Source: Hofstenia miamia (taxonomy: Eukaryota > Xenacoelomorpha > Acoela). From it: a stretch of 64,000 nt of DNA. Each line of letters begins with the position of its first letter. Position 1 is the first letter of the stretch. The stretch lies in assembly GCA_004352715.1 (NCBI GenBank), contig SCFE01000090.1, positions 745,196 to 809,195 of the forward strand, given 5' to 3'. The notes under the pieces were generated by a model, which worked only from the letters and a program-made list of their open reading frames with translations, searched no databases and was not told the DNA's origin. A program made the translations under genes and the position numbers. Positions 35,284 through 49,732 of the stretch are shown here, one piece after another.

Positions 35284-38200
35284 GTATACAGCGTCCGCCA
35301 ATATTTTGGAATCGGTTAATTTAAGAAACACGTCTAAAGTATGAATTCAATGTGATGTTATTATTCGGTGTGCACGTCTCGATATACGTGATGTGATGTG
35401 ATGATCATGTCTAAAATAATACTGACATCAAGCAATGTCATAGTGTCACCTACTACGCCATGATTAGTCACTATTCTTTATTTCTTCGATTGCTGAAGAA
35501 GAAGTGTTGAGAAGAAATCTCAACTGAACTGGTTTGTTCAAGAACCACATAAGTTAATAAATATAGGAAGCGATATGCATTACATTTAATTTTAATGATT
35601 AATTCTCGTAAACATATTTATTGTCAGTATATTATAGTATTCTGAATTATTGATCAATTTTATGAATACAACAATAAATGAACATATGAACCGATTTTCA
35701 TCAAGATTCTCTTAAAATGTATAACCTGGAGTTTTGAAATTTTGACTGCAGAATTGCGTTTAGAATAATAAAATTTGTATATACAAACTTCTCGTTTGCT
35801 TACCAATTTACTATTACAAAGGATGTTATAAAAAATTCACCAATAATTTCTATTACTGGATTAATCTTGTAACTGGTCAATTCCATGTAGCAGACCCATA
35901 CAATTTTGTCTTCTACTTAGTATACCTTTCATCAGAACAGTTTGTATGACGCATTGTTATATATACCATATTGGAACATGACTATTATGTATATTAACAT
36001 CTCCACTAAGTGCAACACATGGTAGTTAAATATATTCTATTTAAAAGTTCAGCAACAGTACCACATTTCAATTTTCTACAAAATTATTTAAATATATATT
36101 TTAAAAATATTTTGCTAATTGAGAAAAATACATGAATGCTTTCCCAGATAACCATCAAAACCAAAAAAAAATTTTGATATTTCAATTTTGCTTGAAAAAT
36201 GTAGAATGTCTATGTAACGGAATTCACAACCTAAGTTTTCTTATGAAGAAAATAAGCTTAAAAATGCATATAGTAAGTCACGCAATAATAATTTATTCAC
36301 AAGTGTAGTGTTTACAATAAATTATCTGAATTGTGAAAATTAAATTTCGTACTTCACTATAGCAGCCCAAAACAAGCATGTTAAGATGATTAGTTTTATG
36401 AATTTTTAGTCCAAAAAATAATTATAATACTATTTAAATAATGTAAGCGAATAAAAACGCATTGACGAAAACTAATTTTCACTTAGTTGACAATTTTTTG
36501 AAATTAACTAAACTATGGCCTTTAATACAAAGTCCATGAACTTCAAATTTTGTTTGCTTAGAGATGTCATATATTGGTAGGTATATACAGTACTGAAAGA
36601 CGCATGAAAAGATATTCATTAAATGAATATTCATATTCCACACTTAAAAATGTAAGTTTTTGTTCCTAAGCAAACAAATACGAAACAACAGTATGTTTGT
36701 GAAATTACTGCTCTACCTTAGTGGAAGATTTCTATTCATGATTAATCATTATACAAAATGTCAATAGTCTCACTCTTTTTGCATAATTTTAAATTGCTTT
36801 GAAATGTATTGGCCTTAAATAATAGGCAAGACTGCAAATTTTCGATCTGATTTGAAATTTTTTGGCAACACCAACATTTCAGCGAAAATCATTGTAATAT
36901 ATATTCACAAGTCTTGAAATGGAAAATGAAAAGGGTCGATAATGAAAGGTCTTTCAGAAAGGATTATTGCTTGCTGAAATTCGGAACTAGTTTTTCAGTG
37001 ATAAAATTTAAATTTGTAACTTATTGTATAAATACAGATGCCCCCTTCCGCCATCATGTGCACAATTGTACACACGTTTTTCTTGGGTTATTTACCCCAC
37101 TTAGATTATTAAATTAATATTTTCTTTAATATTATGATAATCTTACACTTGTAAATATCCTAAAAATTTACATAATGTGCATATTATGTCAATTTTTTGA
37201 AATGAAGAGCGTCATAAATTACTTTAAATAAATTCAATCACTGCTTTATTGAAAATAATTGCTTAAACTAAGACAAACTTCGAGCTTATTGAACATATAT
37301 GAATGTAATTTTGAGACTAGAATCACAATGTGTGCAAATTATTTTAAAATTATTTTTTATTTTTTTTCAAATATTTATAAGATCCACACAAAACTATTCT
37401 TAAATACTAGCAGAAATAATTTTTGCAAAAATAATTGCATATCAATTTCTGAAAGGGATATATTTGAGTGGGGGGAATAAATTTTTTTATGAAGCATGTG
37501 TAAAATGGTGCTCTAGCTATAGCACAATTAAAATGTAAAATTGGCATCAGTAAAAATGTTTCATCAGAGTGTAACTTACAGGTTTTTCAGGAATTTTTGG
37601 CAAATTTTTTAATTAGTGTTAGGCAAATTAACGCATACATATATTACGCATTTCAATGATATATAGATTTCTTCTGCGATATTAGATGATCTAAAAAAAC
37701 ACATGGAATAATTCTAGTGTACATTATTTTATGTGTTGGAAGCATTAAAAGACAGTGTATTCATCTGTTACCTATTTAAGTATTTTTAACATTTATTAAG
37801 TTGTACTACTTCAGTGTCTAATATGTCTGCTTAGAGAAGTGTTCACAGACTTCCTATATTGGTAGTCATAAAGAAGTACATTTCTTCACTTGATGGAAAA
37901 CCAATAGCTTCTAAGTAAACATTTGGGGAAATTCTTAGCCAACTCAATTTTGACAGCAAAAGGCTATTAATAGCATGTTTTCCCCAATAGATGGGAAAGT
38001 AGTTGAAAAATATAACTTAGATAACTGAAAATTACTTAATGATCAATTTTTTTATATATTGTGTATCATTGTACAAAATGGAACTGTGACCAGAAATCAA
38101 AGGAATTTATATGAATTTGAAACCCTGATTGTTTACAGCCAACATAATTCTAGAACTTTAAATTAGTACTAAAAAGCCAACACAAAATTTGATAAAAATT

Positions 38201-39270
38201 GTAAGTTTTTTTGCAAAATTTTATGATCCATCATTTTTTTTCAAATTAAGCGTAATTGGAGTTACCAAGAAGGAAGAAGGCATTTCTGTTTTATGCTGAA
38301 TTTATTTCAAAATCTTAGAAAAACTGATCAAACATTTTTTTCATAATCTATATTTTATCCGATAATAAACTGTTATATGAGCCACTGTTGCTGAAAATCT
38401 TATAAACAGCTCTATAAGAATACTTAGCAAAATGATACCTCGATCATCCTTTCTTCAACTTCCTAATTGACATGATCGTTTGGTCTAAAGCTTCTATTTC
38501 TGTTTTTTTGTCATTAATCAAGGCATGATCAGACCGTGATGATCTACATGTAATACTGCAGCAAAGGAAATCAGGAATAGAACACCACAAAATTTGAACA
38601 AAAGCTGATATGGTGTAGAAAATATTTTCTTAGTGTTCTTAATATGGAAATGAAATGCAAAATATCATTAACTCTAATTACAAAGTTTTTCCTAGTCTCA
38701 ATTTGCTAAAACAACATGACAAGATTTTTGGCTTCTGCCTTGCAATAAAAATAAAAGTTGCACCTCAAAAACAAACTTAGAAACAAAATCAGATTCTTTG
38801 TCCAAAGAAGCACCGTTTTTCTATTTTTCATTTTGAACCTAAATTTTTTATTTCCACCACCCTATTATACATGTCACGTACAAGACTTCTGAAAAAATGG
38901 AAATCTTACACAACTATGAAATTTTCAAAATTTGCTATTGACTGAATATATTTATCTAGATGCACATGCAGTTATTAATTCACACATCATTTGTTAGGAT
39001 ACAGTAAAACTACTGTGTTGTTTACTGTATACATATTTAAACTAAAATTGTCAAAATTATCAAAATATAGAAATGATAAGCGATTATAGATAAAGGGTGA
39101 TTTCATCATATTTATGTTTGAGCTTTCATGCAAAAACTATTCGGATCAGATTATGTGTGTATAAATAGTGATATTTAAGGTAACGAACAGCTTCTACAAT
39201 TTTGATTAATATCAAACAGAGCAGCAAGTTTCAACTACTAGACTGGATTTATGCATTATCAAAACAGAGT
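35284..39270. other. long AT-rich stretch, nothing recognised
   Basis: Nearly 4 kb with only short AT-driven frames (36914-37117, 37259-37480). No repeats with definable ends were seen. Confidence 0.4.
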
Positions 39271-39960
39271 CCATTGAAATCACATAGTTTCTTTACACTC
39301 TTTATGGAGTAGGCCCATACCATTCCACTTACTCAAATTCCAGGGCATCGCACACCTGTATTGTAATGTCTGAGCTTTTAATTATTCTTGCTAACTTCTC
39401 CTATTCTGCCATTAGCTGACCTAATGTCTCCAATTCGTTCTTAGGTTGCCTACTCTTCTGTCCATATGCTTCTTTCTGATTGTTTGCTTTATTCTTTATC
39501 ACGATTTCTGCATTCCTCATGTATTATCTTCGATTGACTTTCCAGGCATTTCTTTCCCTGCTATTCCTTACCTCATCTTCAATTATGATATCTCTGATCT
39601 AATCACAGATCTCTAACAGTCCTAATGCTTCTCGCTTCAACAGCTTACGTAACACTTAGTTGGTTGTTTCTCTGCTTACTGCCTTGTTAACATCTCTATA
39701 ATACTTACAACAACCCATCAATTGTTTTCCTAAATATTGCTACCATTGCTTGTCCTTAACCCTTCCCTAACCCAATCCAGAATTTACATACCTTTTTGAA
39801 TGTATGTACTTGTTATACAACATCTTCCTTGAACTATCATTTATTATCCAATCGTCTACGTAACATAGATGACACTTTTTTCACCAAAATTTACAAACTT
39901 ATAGCTTATGGCTGTATCATTCAGTTGTTCTGTGATTAGAATTAACCAACGACAAGATAG
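39271..39960 (-). other. pyrimidine-rich block, possible decayed element
   Basis: Strand composition changes sharply. The plus strand is C/T-rich for about 650 bp, so the minus strand is A/G-rich, as in the coding strand of many retroelements. Minus-strand reading gives short fragments rich in Arg, Lys and Glu, with a stop every 10-30 codons. I cannot match it to a family, so a decayed retroelement is only an inference. Confidence 0.3.
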
Positions 39961-39971
39961 TAGTGCTAAGC

Positions 39972-40400
39972 AATGCCAACCACTGGTGGTCCAACAGGTG
40001 GAATTTGACCGGAAATATGTCAGTTGAGCACGGACCAGTGAACATCACATAGGTGGTACGCTAGTGAGACATTGGTGGGCCAACCGTGCAAACAGTTGGT
40101 TTCTTAGCATCAGTGGAGTGTCTTAAGAGTAACAAAAGCACACTTTTATAATGCTAAATAGTTCAAATATTGCCGCTTAAGTTAACATCTGCCCAATAAA
40201 GGACTGAAAGAAATGCTTGATAGCCTATCAAGTACATTGATTTAAATTAATTAATGGAATTTCATAGTTCATAAATAATAACAATAAGTATAAGAAATCT
40301 GGCAAATTTGACTTGATTTTGAAATTTCAAAGGAAATTGCAATTTTGAAACATTAATTTTTTAAAATTTTAACATTTTTATAATCCATTTCAGCCTAATG
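39972..40400 (+). mobile_element. second, truncated copy of the CCACTGGTGG-ended element
   Basis: Begins GCCAACCACTGGTGGTCC and follows the 16.1-kb element in order: degenerate CCACTGGTGG variants, GATTGGTGGGCCA, a core with CCCAATAAAGGACTGAAAG against CCCAGCAAAGGGTTGAAGG, and AATTTCAAAGGAAATTGCAATTTT against AATTTCCAAAGAAATTGCAATTTT. The right inverted repeat is missing. Divergence is high, so this is an old copy. Confidence 0.7.
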
Positions 40401-43218
40401 TTAAGAAGCCGAACTGTGTTGACTGGGCCGTGAGCACTCCCTGGAACATTCGACGCATAGGCCTCCGTTTAGGCCAGGGTGAATCTATCTCAGAACATTA
40501 CCTTCATATTTCTTTCTCTAAAAGGTACAACGAATTCTTTGAAAATTCATTAGCATTTTATCAGAATAGCATAAATGTAACTCAATGAAAAACATTGTAT
40601 TTAGGTTTGAGTAAACTACTATCAAGGAGTTGTGACACAGAGACAGGTTTGTACAGAATAAGTTAATTGATTGGTCCTCCTTTTCGGTAATTTACATATC
40701 TTTAACTTATTGCTTGTGCCAATGATTAGCCTTTTTGAAATAAAATTGAGATCAATTGTCAGTAGAGACCGAGACCATTTGAAAATGTGTTTAATTCACA
40801 CCTATGGACAAAATCAATGTAAATAATGTTAGCCTTTAATCAATTTTCAAATTAAATCTTAGTATTGCTTGAAAAACTTAACTTGTTTAATTATGTTTAT
40901 AAACTCAGAAATACTAGCATGCTTAAACATTTTATTTGATTAGAATTTTACTCCAATGAAAGACAAACGTTAATGATGTAATTATTTGCAATATGTCATT
41001 CTCAGTTGTCATTTTTCAACTATATTTAAAACAATATCATTAACAGCAAAACTTTATTGTGAAAAACTAAAGTGAAACTTTACCTATTAGTGGTATTGCC
41101 ATAAAAACTTTGCTCATATACTACATTATCACCCATCTATAAATACAATCATAAGTAAGAGTTTATATCCCTGTGAAAAGAAATCGCAGTGTGGGTATGT
41201 AGGCATGTCTAATGAAACCTGAATGAAATCTTAGCTCTAACTTTGAAGTGTGCCGCGTGATATTTAATAGCATGATGATGATGTTCATTTGCTGATACGT
41301 ATTTTATTTGCTTCCTTTAAAATTTGTATTTCCTTTCTTTTGATAATTTATAACTAAAGCGTACTTCAATGCTGTAAGTCATACTTTTCACAATGACCTA
41401 CTCATGGGAAAGTAAAAGTGCTTTTGTTCTCAGTAAAAAATAGCTGACTCTCTTTGAGTAGAAATTCTTTATATTATTAAAGTGAAATATATATATTATG
41501 CTGTATTTCTAGGCTCGGAGGGAACCATAATTTTTTTCCAAATTATAGTAATATTTCTAAAATAAATTTCGAAATCAACATTACAAAATATAATGATCAA
41601 CCTTACAACATAAAATATATAAAAATTTGCATTTTTTTAATAAAGTACGAAAATAATTATACATAAAACTAGCTTTATAATGATTTACAAAAACTTATAA
41701 AATGATATATATTCAATTATAATGCAATGTTCTGCAATGATTCTTTGTAACCTGTATATTGCATTAACAATAATTTATGCATGAAAATTACTATCATTAC
41801 AGTAAAATGATTGAATAAAATTTTCAAACTTCACTAGAAATTGATGATAAAATATTTCGAATCTAGTGCTGAAATCGGAAATCCGAACACTTATTGCATG
41901 AGCTTGTAGTCTAAGCGCTATTATTAAAATATTCATTCAATGTCCATGCTATTACAAAATACCTGACGAAATGTAGTAGATATTTTGTAATTTGTTTTCG
42001 TTTGGACATAAATGATGTATAATTTAGATTAAATTAATTTGGCACTAAGCATTTTGAAAACAGAACTTATGAGACTGAGTAATTGTAAAATAACGGGAGA
42101 ATGCCCGGTGATTGACAAGGTGACAGTTAGGTAATACCCATTAAGGAATAATGTCTCCTTTGGATTATGAGTTCAGAATGGCCAATTAGCCATTCATTTT
42201 ATCTTCTTAAATTATTATGCGTTATGTAACAAGCAAAAATTTTGGAAGTGCGTTTTTCTATTACTTTGTTATTAAAAACAAATTGTTTATAATAAGCTTG
42301 TATATTACAGGCTTATGTACACAAACATGACAGAAATAAATACATAACCTAGACATTTAAATGTTTATTGTGAATTAGAGCTGTACACTTAGGTGTTCTG
42401 TAACATTGTTCCTGGAGTAAATTCAACAGATAACAGTATTTTGCAAAAAATGTGGAATAGTAAATATAATAAGAGACGAGAAATTGAAGCATTGGAAAAG
42501 AATAATTCTATCAAAATAAACCAATGTTTGTAAATAGTGAAATATTTTGACATATCAAACTGGTAAGTAGAGAAGAAAGCAGTCTAGAAATTAAATTAAA
42601 TTTCCAAAATTTAAATATAAGTCTTCTGCCAATCAAATTGTAAGATAATTTATTGAATTGATACAAAAGTAGATGAAAATTCTAAAATATCTATAAATGC
42701 ACAAATATTACATTAAATAAGTTGATGACCTTCAGCAAACTATGAGAAAGTAACGAATAATGATACCAACCTTCACGTTGCATTCTGATATAATTGAATG
42801 CAGTGTATAATTGTATACATGTTGAAATACTCAATACTATGTTGAAAGATTCAAGAATCAAACATTTAAGTTGTTATATACTTGAAAAACCTTAAAAATA
42901 ATTTTCATCACCCAAAGCCGACGATGAAACTATACACAATTTTTTTTTCAATCCTGGTCTATTTGAATCGAGAATCACATAATTAATTACTTTTATCTAC
43001 TTTGACCGATATCATGGAAAAAAGTAATGAAAATAAAATTGTAATTCAAATTTATCAGCAGCATAATTAGTAGATTGTGCTTTAAAATTTATTAATAGCT
43101 AAAATTTATATTCTCATTAATCAGTTTCTATTATTCGTCAATTTAGAATCATTTTCTTTATGTGTAAAGATAAATCGAATCACAGCGTAGCCTACATTTT
43201 TGCTTTGAGCGCATAAAA
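40401..43218. other. AT-rich stretch with one GC-rich island
   Basis: A short island at about 40398-40490 (GACTGGGCCGTGAGCACTCC, ATAGGCCTCCGTTTAGGCC) stands out but has no identified identity. The remainder is featureless. Confidence 0.35.
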
Positions 43219-43241
43219 CAGCAGCAACAACAACAACAACA
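43219..43241 (+). repeat. (CAA)n trinucleotide run
   Basis: GCAGCAACAACAACAACAAC, a short simple repeat. Confidence 0.9.
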
Positions 43242-43862
43242 TATATTTATAAATTCTAACGTAAATATACATGTATAAAGCTTACAAATTTTTTAAAATT
43301 TTGGATTGTACATTTTTCTTCATATAAGCCTTGTTATAATAGTAACTGCTTTGTTTTTTGACTTCATCTATAGAATAAGGGCTGCCAATACAAAATATAT
43401 AAAAGCGAGATTTATTAGGCGCAAAAGGTGGAGATTTGTGACAAAGGGTGCCGGTTTTCGAAAAAACGGAAAACTACAAAAATTTTTTATAAATCAAGAT
43501 GTAGCTTGCCACATGTACTTATTACTATATACCGCAAAAGTACCCTTATTTTTAAGTTATTTTCTTTGATTTGTATAATGATACATCTGATTATATAGTT
43601 TGTCAACAAATTGACATTTTTCTCGACATAACAAGCATGTTGACAAACAAATATCTGCAGATTCATATGGGATGACCAATATGCTGCAGCAAGTCAAACG
43701 CATGTGTAGTCTTACATTTGCATGCACATTAAGTATTGCTCAAGTTGAAATATAACCAGGATTTTATTATTCAGATGTAAGTTATGAGTTGCATTTGATC
43801 CGATCTATTTAGTTTTACTGTATTGCGATATAAATTGATGCATCCACCGCCAGAATGTAGGA
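43242..43862. other. AT-rich stretch with a small hairpin
   Basis: An 11-bp perfect inverted repeat, GTTTGTCAACA (43598-43608) and TGTTGACAAAC (43638-43648), encloses 29 bp. An 87-codon plus frame at 43306-43569 begins with a hydrophobic segment and turns basic (FIRRKRWRF). It is unrecognised. Confidence 0.35.
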
Positions 43863-43870
43863 TTAGATAT

Positions 43871-44203
43871 TAGACTTGTCAACGAGCCGAGCCGAGCCGA
43901 GCCGAGCTTGAGCAGAGCATTTGATATACAACTAGCCCAAAACGAGCCTTTATTAAGCCGAGCCAATTTTTCATATCTTTTTATTCAATATACCCTTTTT
44001 ATAATCATATTTGAAAATGTTTATTAAATAATTAGGAAGAGCTACTTGAAAATTTCTGAGAATCCAGTATTTTTTTAAAAAAATATCGAGCTAAAACGAG
44101 CCTCATTGCACGGTTCTATGTGGCGAGCCGAGCCGAGCCGAAAATACTCAAAAGTAAAACGAGCCGAGCCGAGCTTAAAAATGTCGGCTCGTTGACAAGT
44201 CTG
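43871..44203. mobile_element. hAT-type MITE, 333 bp, GAGCC-rich, 8-bp TSD (7/8)
   Basis: Perfect 19-bp inverted repeats, AGACTTGTCAACGAGCCGA (43872-43890) and its complement at 44184-44202. With one more base the right terminus reads CAAGTCTG, implying CAGACTTG ends as in hAT elements; the left C is now T. Flanks TTAGATAT (43863-43870) and TTAGATAC (44204-44211) form an 8-bp target duplication with one mismatch. The subterminal regions carry short GAGCC tandem arrays (GAGCCGAGCCGAGCC) on both sides, in inverted orientation. No transposase is encoded. Confidence 0.9.
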
Positions 44204-44211
44204 TTAGATAC

Positions 44212-47200
44212 CATGACTATATTAGGTGCGAGCCGGCGAATTTCATGATTGGGGAGGGGCCAGGTCGAAAGTACCTGCTTCACAAAAACATGTTTGACCA
44301 AATACAGTCAAACACTTATAAACAAACAAAATGTAAGCTTTTCTGGTAATACAAAATATAGATAGTTAATGAACAAATACAGAGATCAATGAAAAATATT
44401 TATAAATTGAGCTTCCCGTGAGGAGCAATATAGTCCTTGCAATCTTTCTGAGGAGTACTTCCATAAGTCAACGCCTGGGCACAAGTGCATTTAAGATCAC
44501 TATGAAGTACTAACGGTTTATTATTTCTAATTCTTTGTTGTAGAGGTAAGGATAATAATTCTTGGTTACTGTAGTAATTCATTTTAGTTTCAAAATTTAT
44601 TTGCTCTCTTTAGCTAAATTCATTGTCATTCATTTTTATTTGATAAGGGAAGATGATATAATTAGGTATTTGTAACTAAAGAACAATTCTTTGATCGCTA
44701 AGGTAATTCCTTGTTGAATTGAAACAGTTTTGAAAGATTAATCATTTTCGTTTTAAGCAATAGAAATTTCTTTTCTGATCTAGTATCTTTTTCCATCATT
44801 TTACTGCAGCATCAAAAAATGAGTTTTTCATAATTTTACTTCTAAATTTTTGACATTGATATGTAACATGTCTAGTATTGTATTTTATTAAATATTGGTA
44901 AAATTTTCATGCTTAGCTTGTAGATTATAGATTATTCAATTGCAGTGATGAGGCATGAGGAAGAAAGTTAGAATTTTTAATTACTGTACACAGAGCATGA
45001 ATATTGAATTAGTTTTATTCTCATCTTATCTTGTAATCGCATAATTTATAACAGTGATCTTTATTAATAATTAATTTGAATCAAACAAACGACATGCATA
45101 ATTTACGTCTCCTACAATAAAGTTCTTCTCTAACTCCAATTAACTTTCCCAATCAAATGTTCTTCTGACATTTGAAAGTTACCAGCATGAGATAATGTTA
45201 CTAGCTGTAATTATCATGAGCTTTTTTGAACTTTACAATAAATTGATTACGTTTATCAACCTATGCAATGAATTTGTTAAATAAAACAAACGTTAAAAAT
45301 TAGTAATCAGACTAAAATGAGGTTTTAAACGAATCATGTTGGATTTAATTAGAGTTTCTAAATAAACGGTGAACTTAGAAGGCTTCCATTGACGCAGTAA
45401 ACTACAGCATACATATTCATTCCAATCACAATATTTAGTTTAAAATTTGCATGTTTTAAGATATGCATGTTTTAAGATATTCTAATTTTAGTTTAAGTCT
45501 GCAGTACCTGCTTTCATTTTTTTACTTTACAACTATTCCCAAATTTGCTCATGAGCAAAATTAGCACAATCTAAATTTAAAAAATTCACCCTGCTTACTA
45601 TTAATTTTTTCTGATATATTTTAAATTGGTTAGCATTAAAATTATAAATAAAAAATGTTTTAGTCTAGTATATTTATGCTGTTCCTTAGTTCAGAATTTT
45701 TAAATAATTAATTAAATATTTTTTATTTCATTGGAATGCTTTATTACATAGCGAAGTATATTTTTATATATATGCATTAAATAAATCCCTTAAAATATGC
45801 ATGGAGAATCCTTCTTAATTTAAGTTTATTTCAACATATTCACATGGAAGATTATTATATTTTTAATTACCTTATTAATTCATTTAAGCTAGCTTTTATT
45901 ATGAAGTCATTTGTTTGACAGCATGGAGTAAACTTAAATCCTCTAAGCAAAAAATTTATTTATGCTTTGCAAATTTTTATACCAGTGCTAGGGAAAATAT
46001 TTTGCTGCGGATTTGTTTTTCTGTAAAGTTTTCTTCACGTTAGCCTAGTTTTTCTGAATCAATATAATTGTTTATCGCAATATTGAGGCTTATCAGGTCA
46101 AATAAGGAATTAGTTTTCACTTAATTGGTTCCTTAGGGCATTCATATAAACTATGTACTTGTATATGCTTATTAGATAACCTAGAAAAAAAGGTAAACTC
46201 AATTATTTTAATTTGCCACTGAAATATATTTTTGTATCCACTCCTACACCAGGGCCACAGGTTAACAACGAATATTCAACATATGACAGTTATGTATGCT
46301 ACAAAACAGAATTGATACCGGGAGTAAATGACTTTATTCAATGAGCAGGAGCACAGGGACTTCTAAATTGTGGGATTTTAAAATTCACTCTAAACTTTTC
46401 ATTTTCGAAATATCTAAAACTTCAGGTCCATGCATGTATACATAAGCTGAAATAAAGAGCTGTTGAATTGGTTCTAAATTTAGCAGAATATCAATATTAC
46501 ATAAGTGGTAATCAAGGAAGAATGTACGGCCAGTTTTCTGATCTGTCATTAGATTAACCTGTATTCATAAAGAATTAAAAATTTCTCAATAACTCATTAG
46601 TATGTTTAAGGTCAAAACATTGAGCACTAAAACTTCTCTGAACATGGGGTGGTCTATAGGTTTAGAAAAATATATTGGACTAGACATGCAATAAATCTTA
46701 TTTAAGACGCTGTTATCAACAACATTAACAAGCTTCGTCACTGTTGAAATAAGTAACTAGACATTGATTTGGAAGCAAAATTTATATTTAGAAAGTCGTT
46801 ATCAGTTACTAATTCCAAGATCAATATAGATATAGGAAGTCTCTGAATTTATAATTCAAATCACAATTAAAAGTTGTGATTTTGAACCTCAAATTCCAAG
46901 CATAAGCAGAATTCAGAAAGCATTATCCGCATTCAATCATGCGAGGAGTTCCACATCAAAATCAAGGTATTACGAAAATACTGTATTCGAATTTAGGGCC
47001 TTCTTTATTATTTAGAAGCACAACACTGCATTTATATATATATATATATATATATATATCAAATCTTAAAATCTCTTGGAATAAAACTTACTTAATACTA
47101 AATATGGATAAATTCTATCAGACTATCTTGCAAAATTTGCATTTGTATGATGTAGATGTAAAGAATGGTTGGTAGTAAAAGATTTTTAAATCTTCCTCTT

Positions 47201-48534
47201 CCCTTCACATAGTTTTCTAGATTCACAATGAAGTCAATTTTACGAATAACTTTACCTGTAGCGGAGATGAAAATTAGGCCAAGTGCATAATATTAATTGA
47301 ATTGTTTTTAAAGAATTTTACTAGTCTCAAATTTCTAAATGTGCATGTGTGTGCAATAACATACGGTATGAAAAATGTAAGGATCTGATTAAAAGTACTA
47401 TTGACAAAATATATCGTCCAGAAAGCTGTAAATTTTAGTTACAATTGTAGTAGCGCCACTAACTTAAAATATTTAAGGAGACAGCGTGATGGAGCATCCA
47501 TAATAAAATATTAAACATTAAATCTAAAAATATTTAATGAAGTAGAAGTAGTGCTTTTGTATGGTTTTCAAAAAATTTGTCAATGATGTTATCAATTTCA
47601 AGTTTCTGCAAATGAGCAAACATTGAAGAGTTATAAAGTCTCATTCTTATTTATTGAATTTTGCGATCAAAAATATTTTTAAGACATTAATATGAAATAT
47701 TCAATTTCACAACTATTCATAAGAGATTTAGCACTTCATGAGAATTTTTGTAAGATCCTCTGAATCATCTCTATCACTAGCACTCAAATAGATCCAATTA
47801 TACTCAATCTTTCCCGAGTTGTTTTCCTTTAAATGTGTTGTTCAAAGTAACACCTTGCTAAAAAACTCTCACTCTGCAATTCATATTGAATGCATGCATT
47901 TTGACATCATTTTTCAAATTTTTCATTGAATCCAGTCCCTATTGGAGGGACTAATAACAAATTATGCAAGAGTGCATGTAGACAAAAAAATTGCCTTTGT
48001 ACTTTGTCTTTTCTTGTATTACCTTTAAGTTTTTGTCTTTGCATTTACCAATGAACGTTGTAGATATTGAAAGGCTTAGTGAGGCTCTGCTGATAGCCCA
48101 CCAGTAGAACTAGAAATGATACATTTAGGTGAAGTAGATAGGGTTGATAATGCACCTCCTGAGGTTTTGAACTGTATTCAAATTGGCCTGCCAATCTGTT
48201 TTGCGACACTAATAGTTTTGTAATGGTATATGTAATAAAACTATAAATATAAAAGCTCGAGTGCAAAAAAGAGATAAAAAGTTAAGCACCAACAGGTGGA
48301 TTTTTGAATTGTTTTTATCGGTTTCCTCATTTATTATCATTTCACGTTCATCCCATTGTACACAGGATTACTTTAATACTGTTAAAAATAATAACAAATT
48401 TATCTCACATGTCATCAAATCAGAATTGCTGGAAATTGTGCTCAATTATACTGAAGCTTCGTAATTTCAAAGCATAGCCCCAGCAAATACAGTGCAGAGG
48501 CAAAGCAGAACAAAAATTCGATTTTAAAACTTTA
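44212..48534. other. long AT-rich stretch with small repeats
   Basis: Contains a (TA)n run at 47033-47059 and a direct repeat of TGCATGTTTTAAGATA at about 45449-45480. Open frames of 60-78 codons match nothing known. The minus frame at 44116-44301 partly overlaps the MITE and is not a gene. Confidence 0.4.
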
Positions 48535-48775
48535 AGCTGTTTTAACTCACGAACTAATGGAGATATTTAAAATCTGAAATAATTTTGATATTGTATAACT
48601 CACGCCTAAACGGGGATCACATTGTTTTTTCCCAGGAAGAAAAAATTTTAGAGGCATTGTTGTTTCTATGGGCATTAGAACGACTCATTATCTGAAAAAT
48701 ATGTAAGTCAAGAATTTCAATGTTTTTAAAAAAGTTGGATTTCTCATTGATAAAAAAAATTTTAGCACAAAATTT
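48535..48775 (+). repeat. diverged interspersed repeat, copy 2
   Basis: Counterpart of 7995-8275. It shares the AACTCACGAACTAA start, the ACTCACGCCTAAACGGGGATC patch, the TTGTTGTTTCTATGGGCATTA block and the A-rich tail, with many substitutions and small indels. Confidence 0.65.
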
Positions 48776-49704
48776 CATCATGTTAGTGCGCAGAAATCCA
48801 TAAATGTGTCCATATCAAAGGCTTTCAAAATTTCATAGCAGGCTTGGATAAATTTGTTCAAAAATGTGTACCAAGTGGTTTGTTACTTTAAAGTAATGCT
48901 AGTAGAAGTATAAAGGATCTCTAAATTCTACTTTAAATTTAAGTAAAAATGAAAAAAACATTGACAATTCAATTATACTCTGAAGAATGCAATGTTGAGT
49001 GCCTGCATGCTGTGAAATCCATTTTTAAGAATATCTGAAAAAATCCCAAAATTGCTAAGAATACATGTATTTATATGGTCGATCGTAATTTTAAAGACAT
49101 TTTTTTTCAATGATGAACTACATTTTCCATAAAAACGGTTAATTGAACTCCAAGTGTACATTGACATAGTGCATGCACAAGAAACTTGTGAACAACGTCT
49201 ACTACCATGTTATTTTTTTACAATAATATTTGAGATCTGCTATTTTAGTGTGAAATCAATTTAAATCTAAATAAAATGATATTTGAAGTTAAGGATTTTG
49301 ATTTTTTAATATGCAAATGAAATTTAGATTCATAGTGCAAGATTTGTTATAAGGAAAAAATTACAAAAATTTGAATATCTTAATTATTGGTAAAAAACTA
49401 CGAGTTAACAAATACGTAATTTTGCGCAATAAATTCATTCAAAAAATTCCCCATATCCCCATGAGATGGACAAATTCAACTGATTTCCAGTGACGTGAGT
49501 TGGAAACTACTATATAAGCTAACTTTTAAGACTAGCTTCCATGACTAAGAAAAACAGAAAATTGTCATTGACTATATTGTATTCGGTTAAAAATTATATC
49601 TACATTCCATCATTGGAATCACATGAATAAATAAGTTTTCTAGCCTAAATGCACTCCATTTTTTTCAAAAAAAATTTGACACACGAAATTATTTCGGTTA
49701 AATT
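48776..49704. other. AT-rich stretch, nothing recognised
   Basis: No coding or repeat signature beyond short AT-driven frames. Confidence 0.4.
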
Positions 49705-49732
49705 AATAATAAAAATAATAATAATAATAAGA
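49705..49732 (-). repeat. LINE 3' tail, (TTA)n
   Basis: On the minus strand the element ends TTTAATAAAGTC followed by (TTA)n with one T-rich interruption. Simple-repeat tails in place of poly(A) are common in some non-LTR clades and mark the 3' end of the copy. Confidence 0.85.

Noticed and set aside
43598-43648. 11-bp inverted repeat as transposon ends
   Set aside because: The element would be 51 bp without a target duplication; a chance hairpin is more likely.
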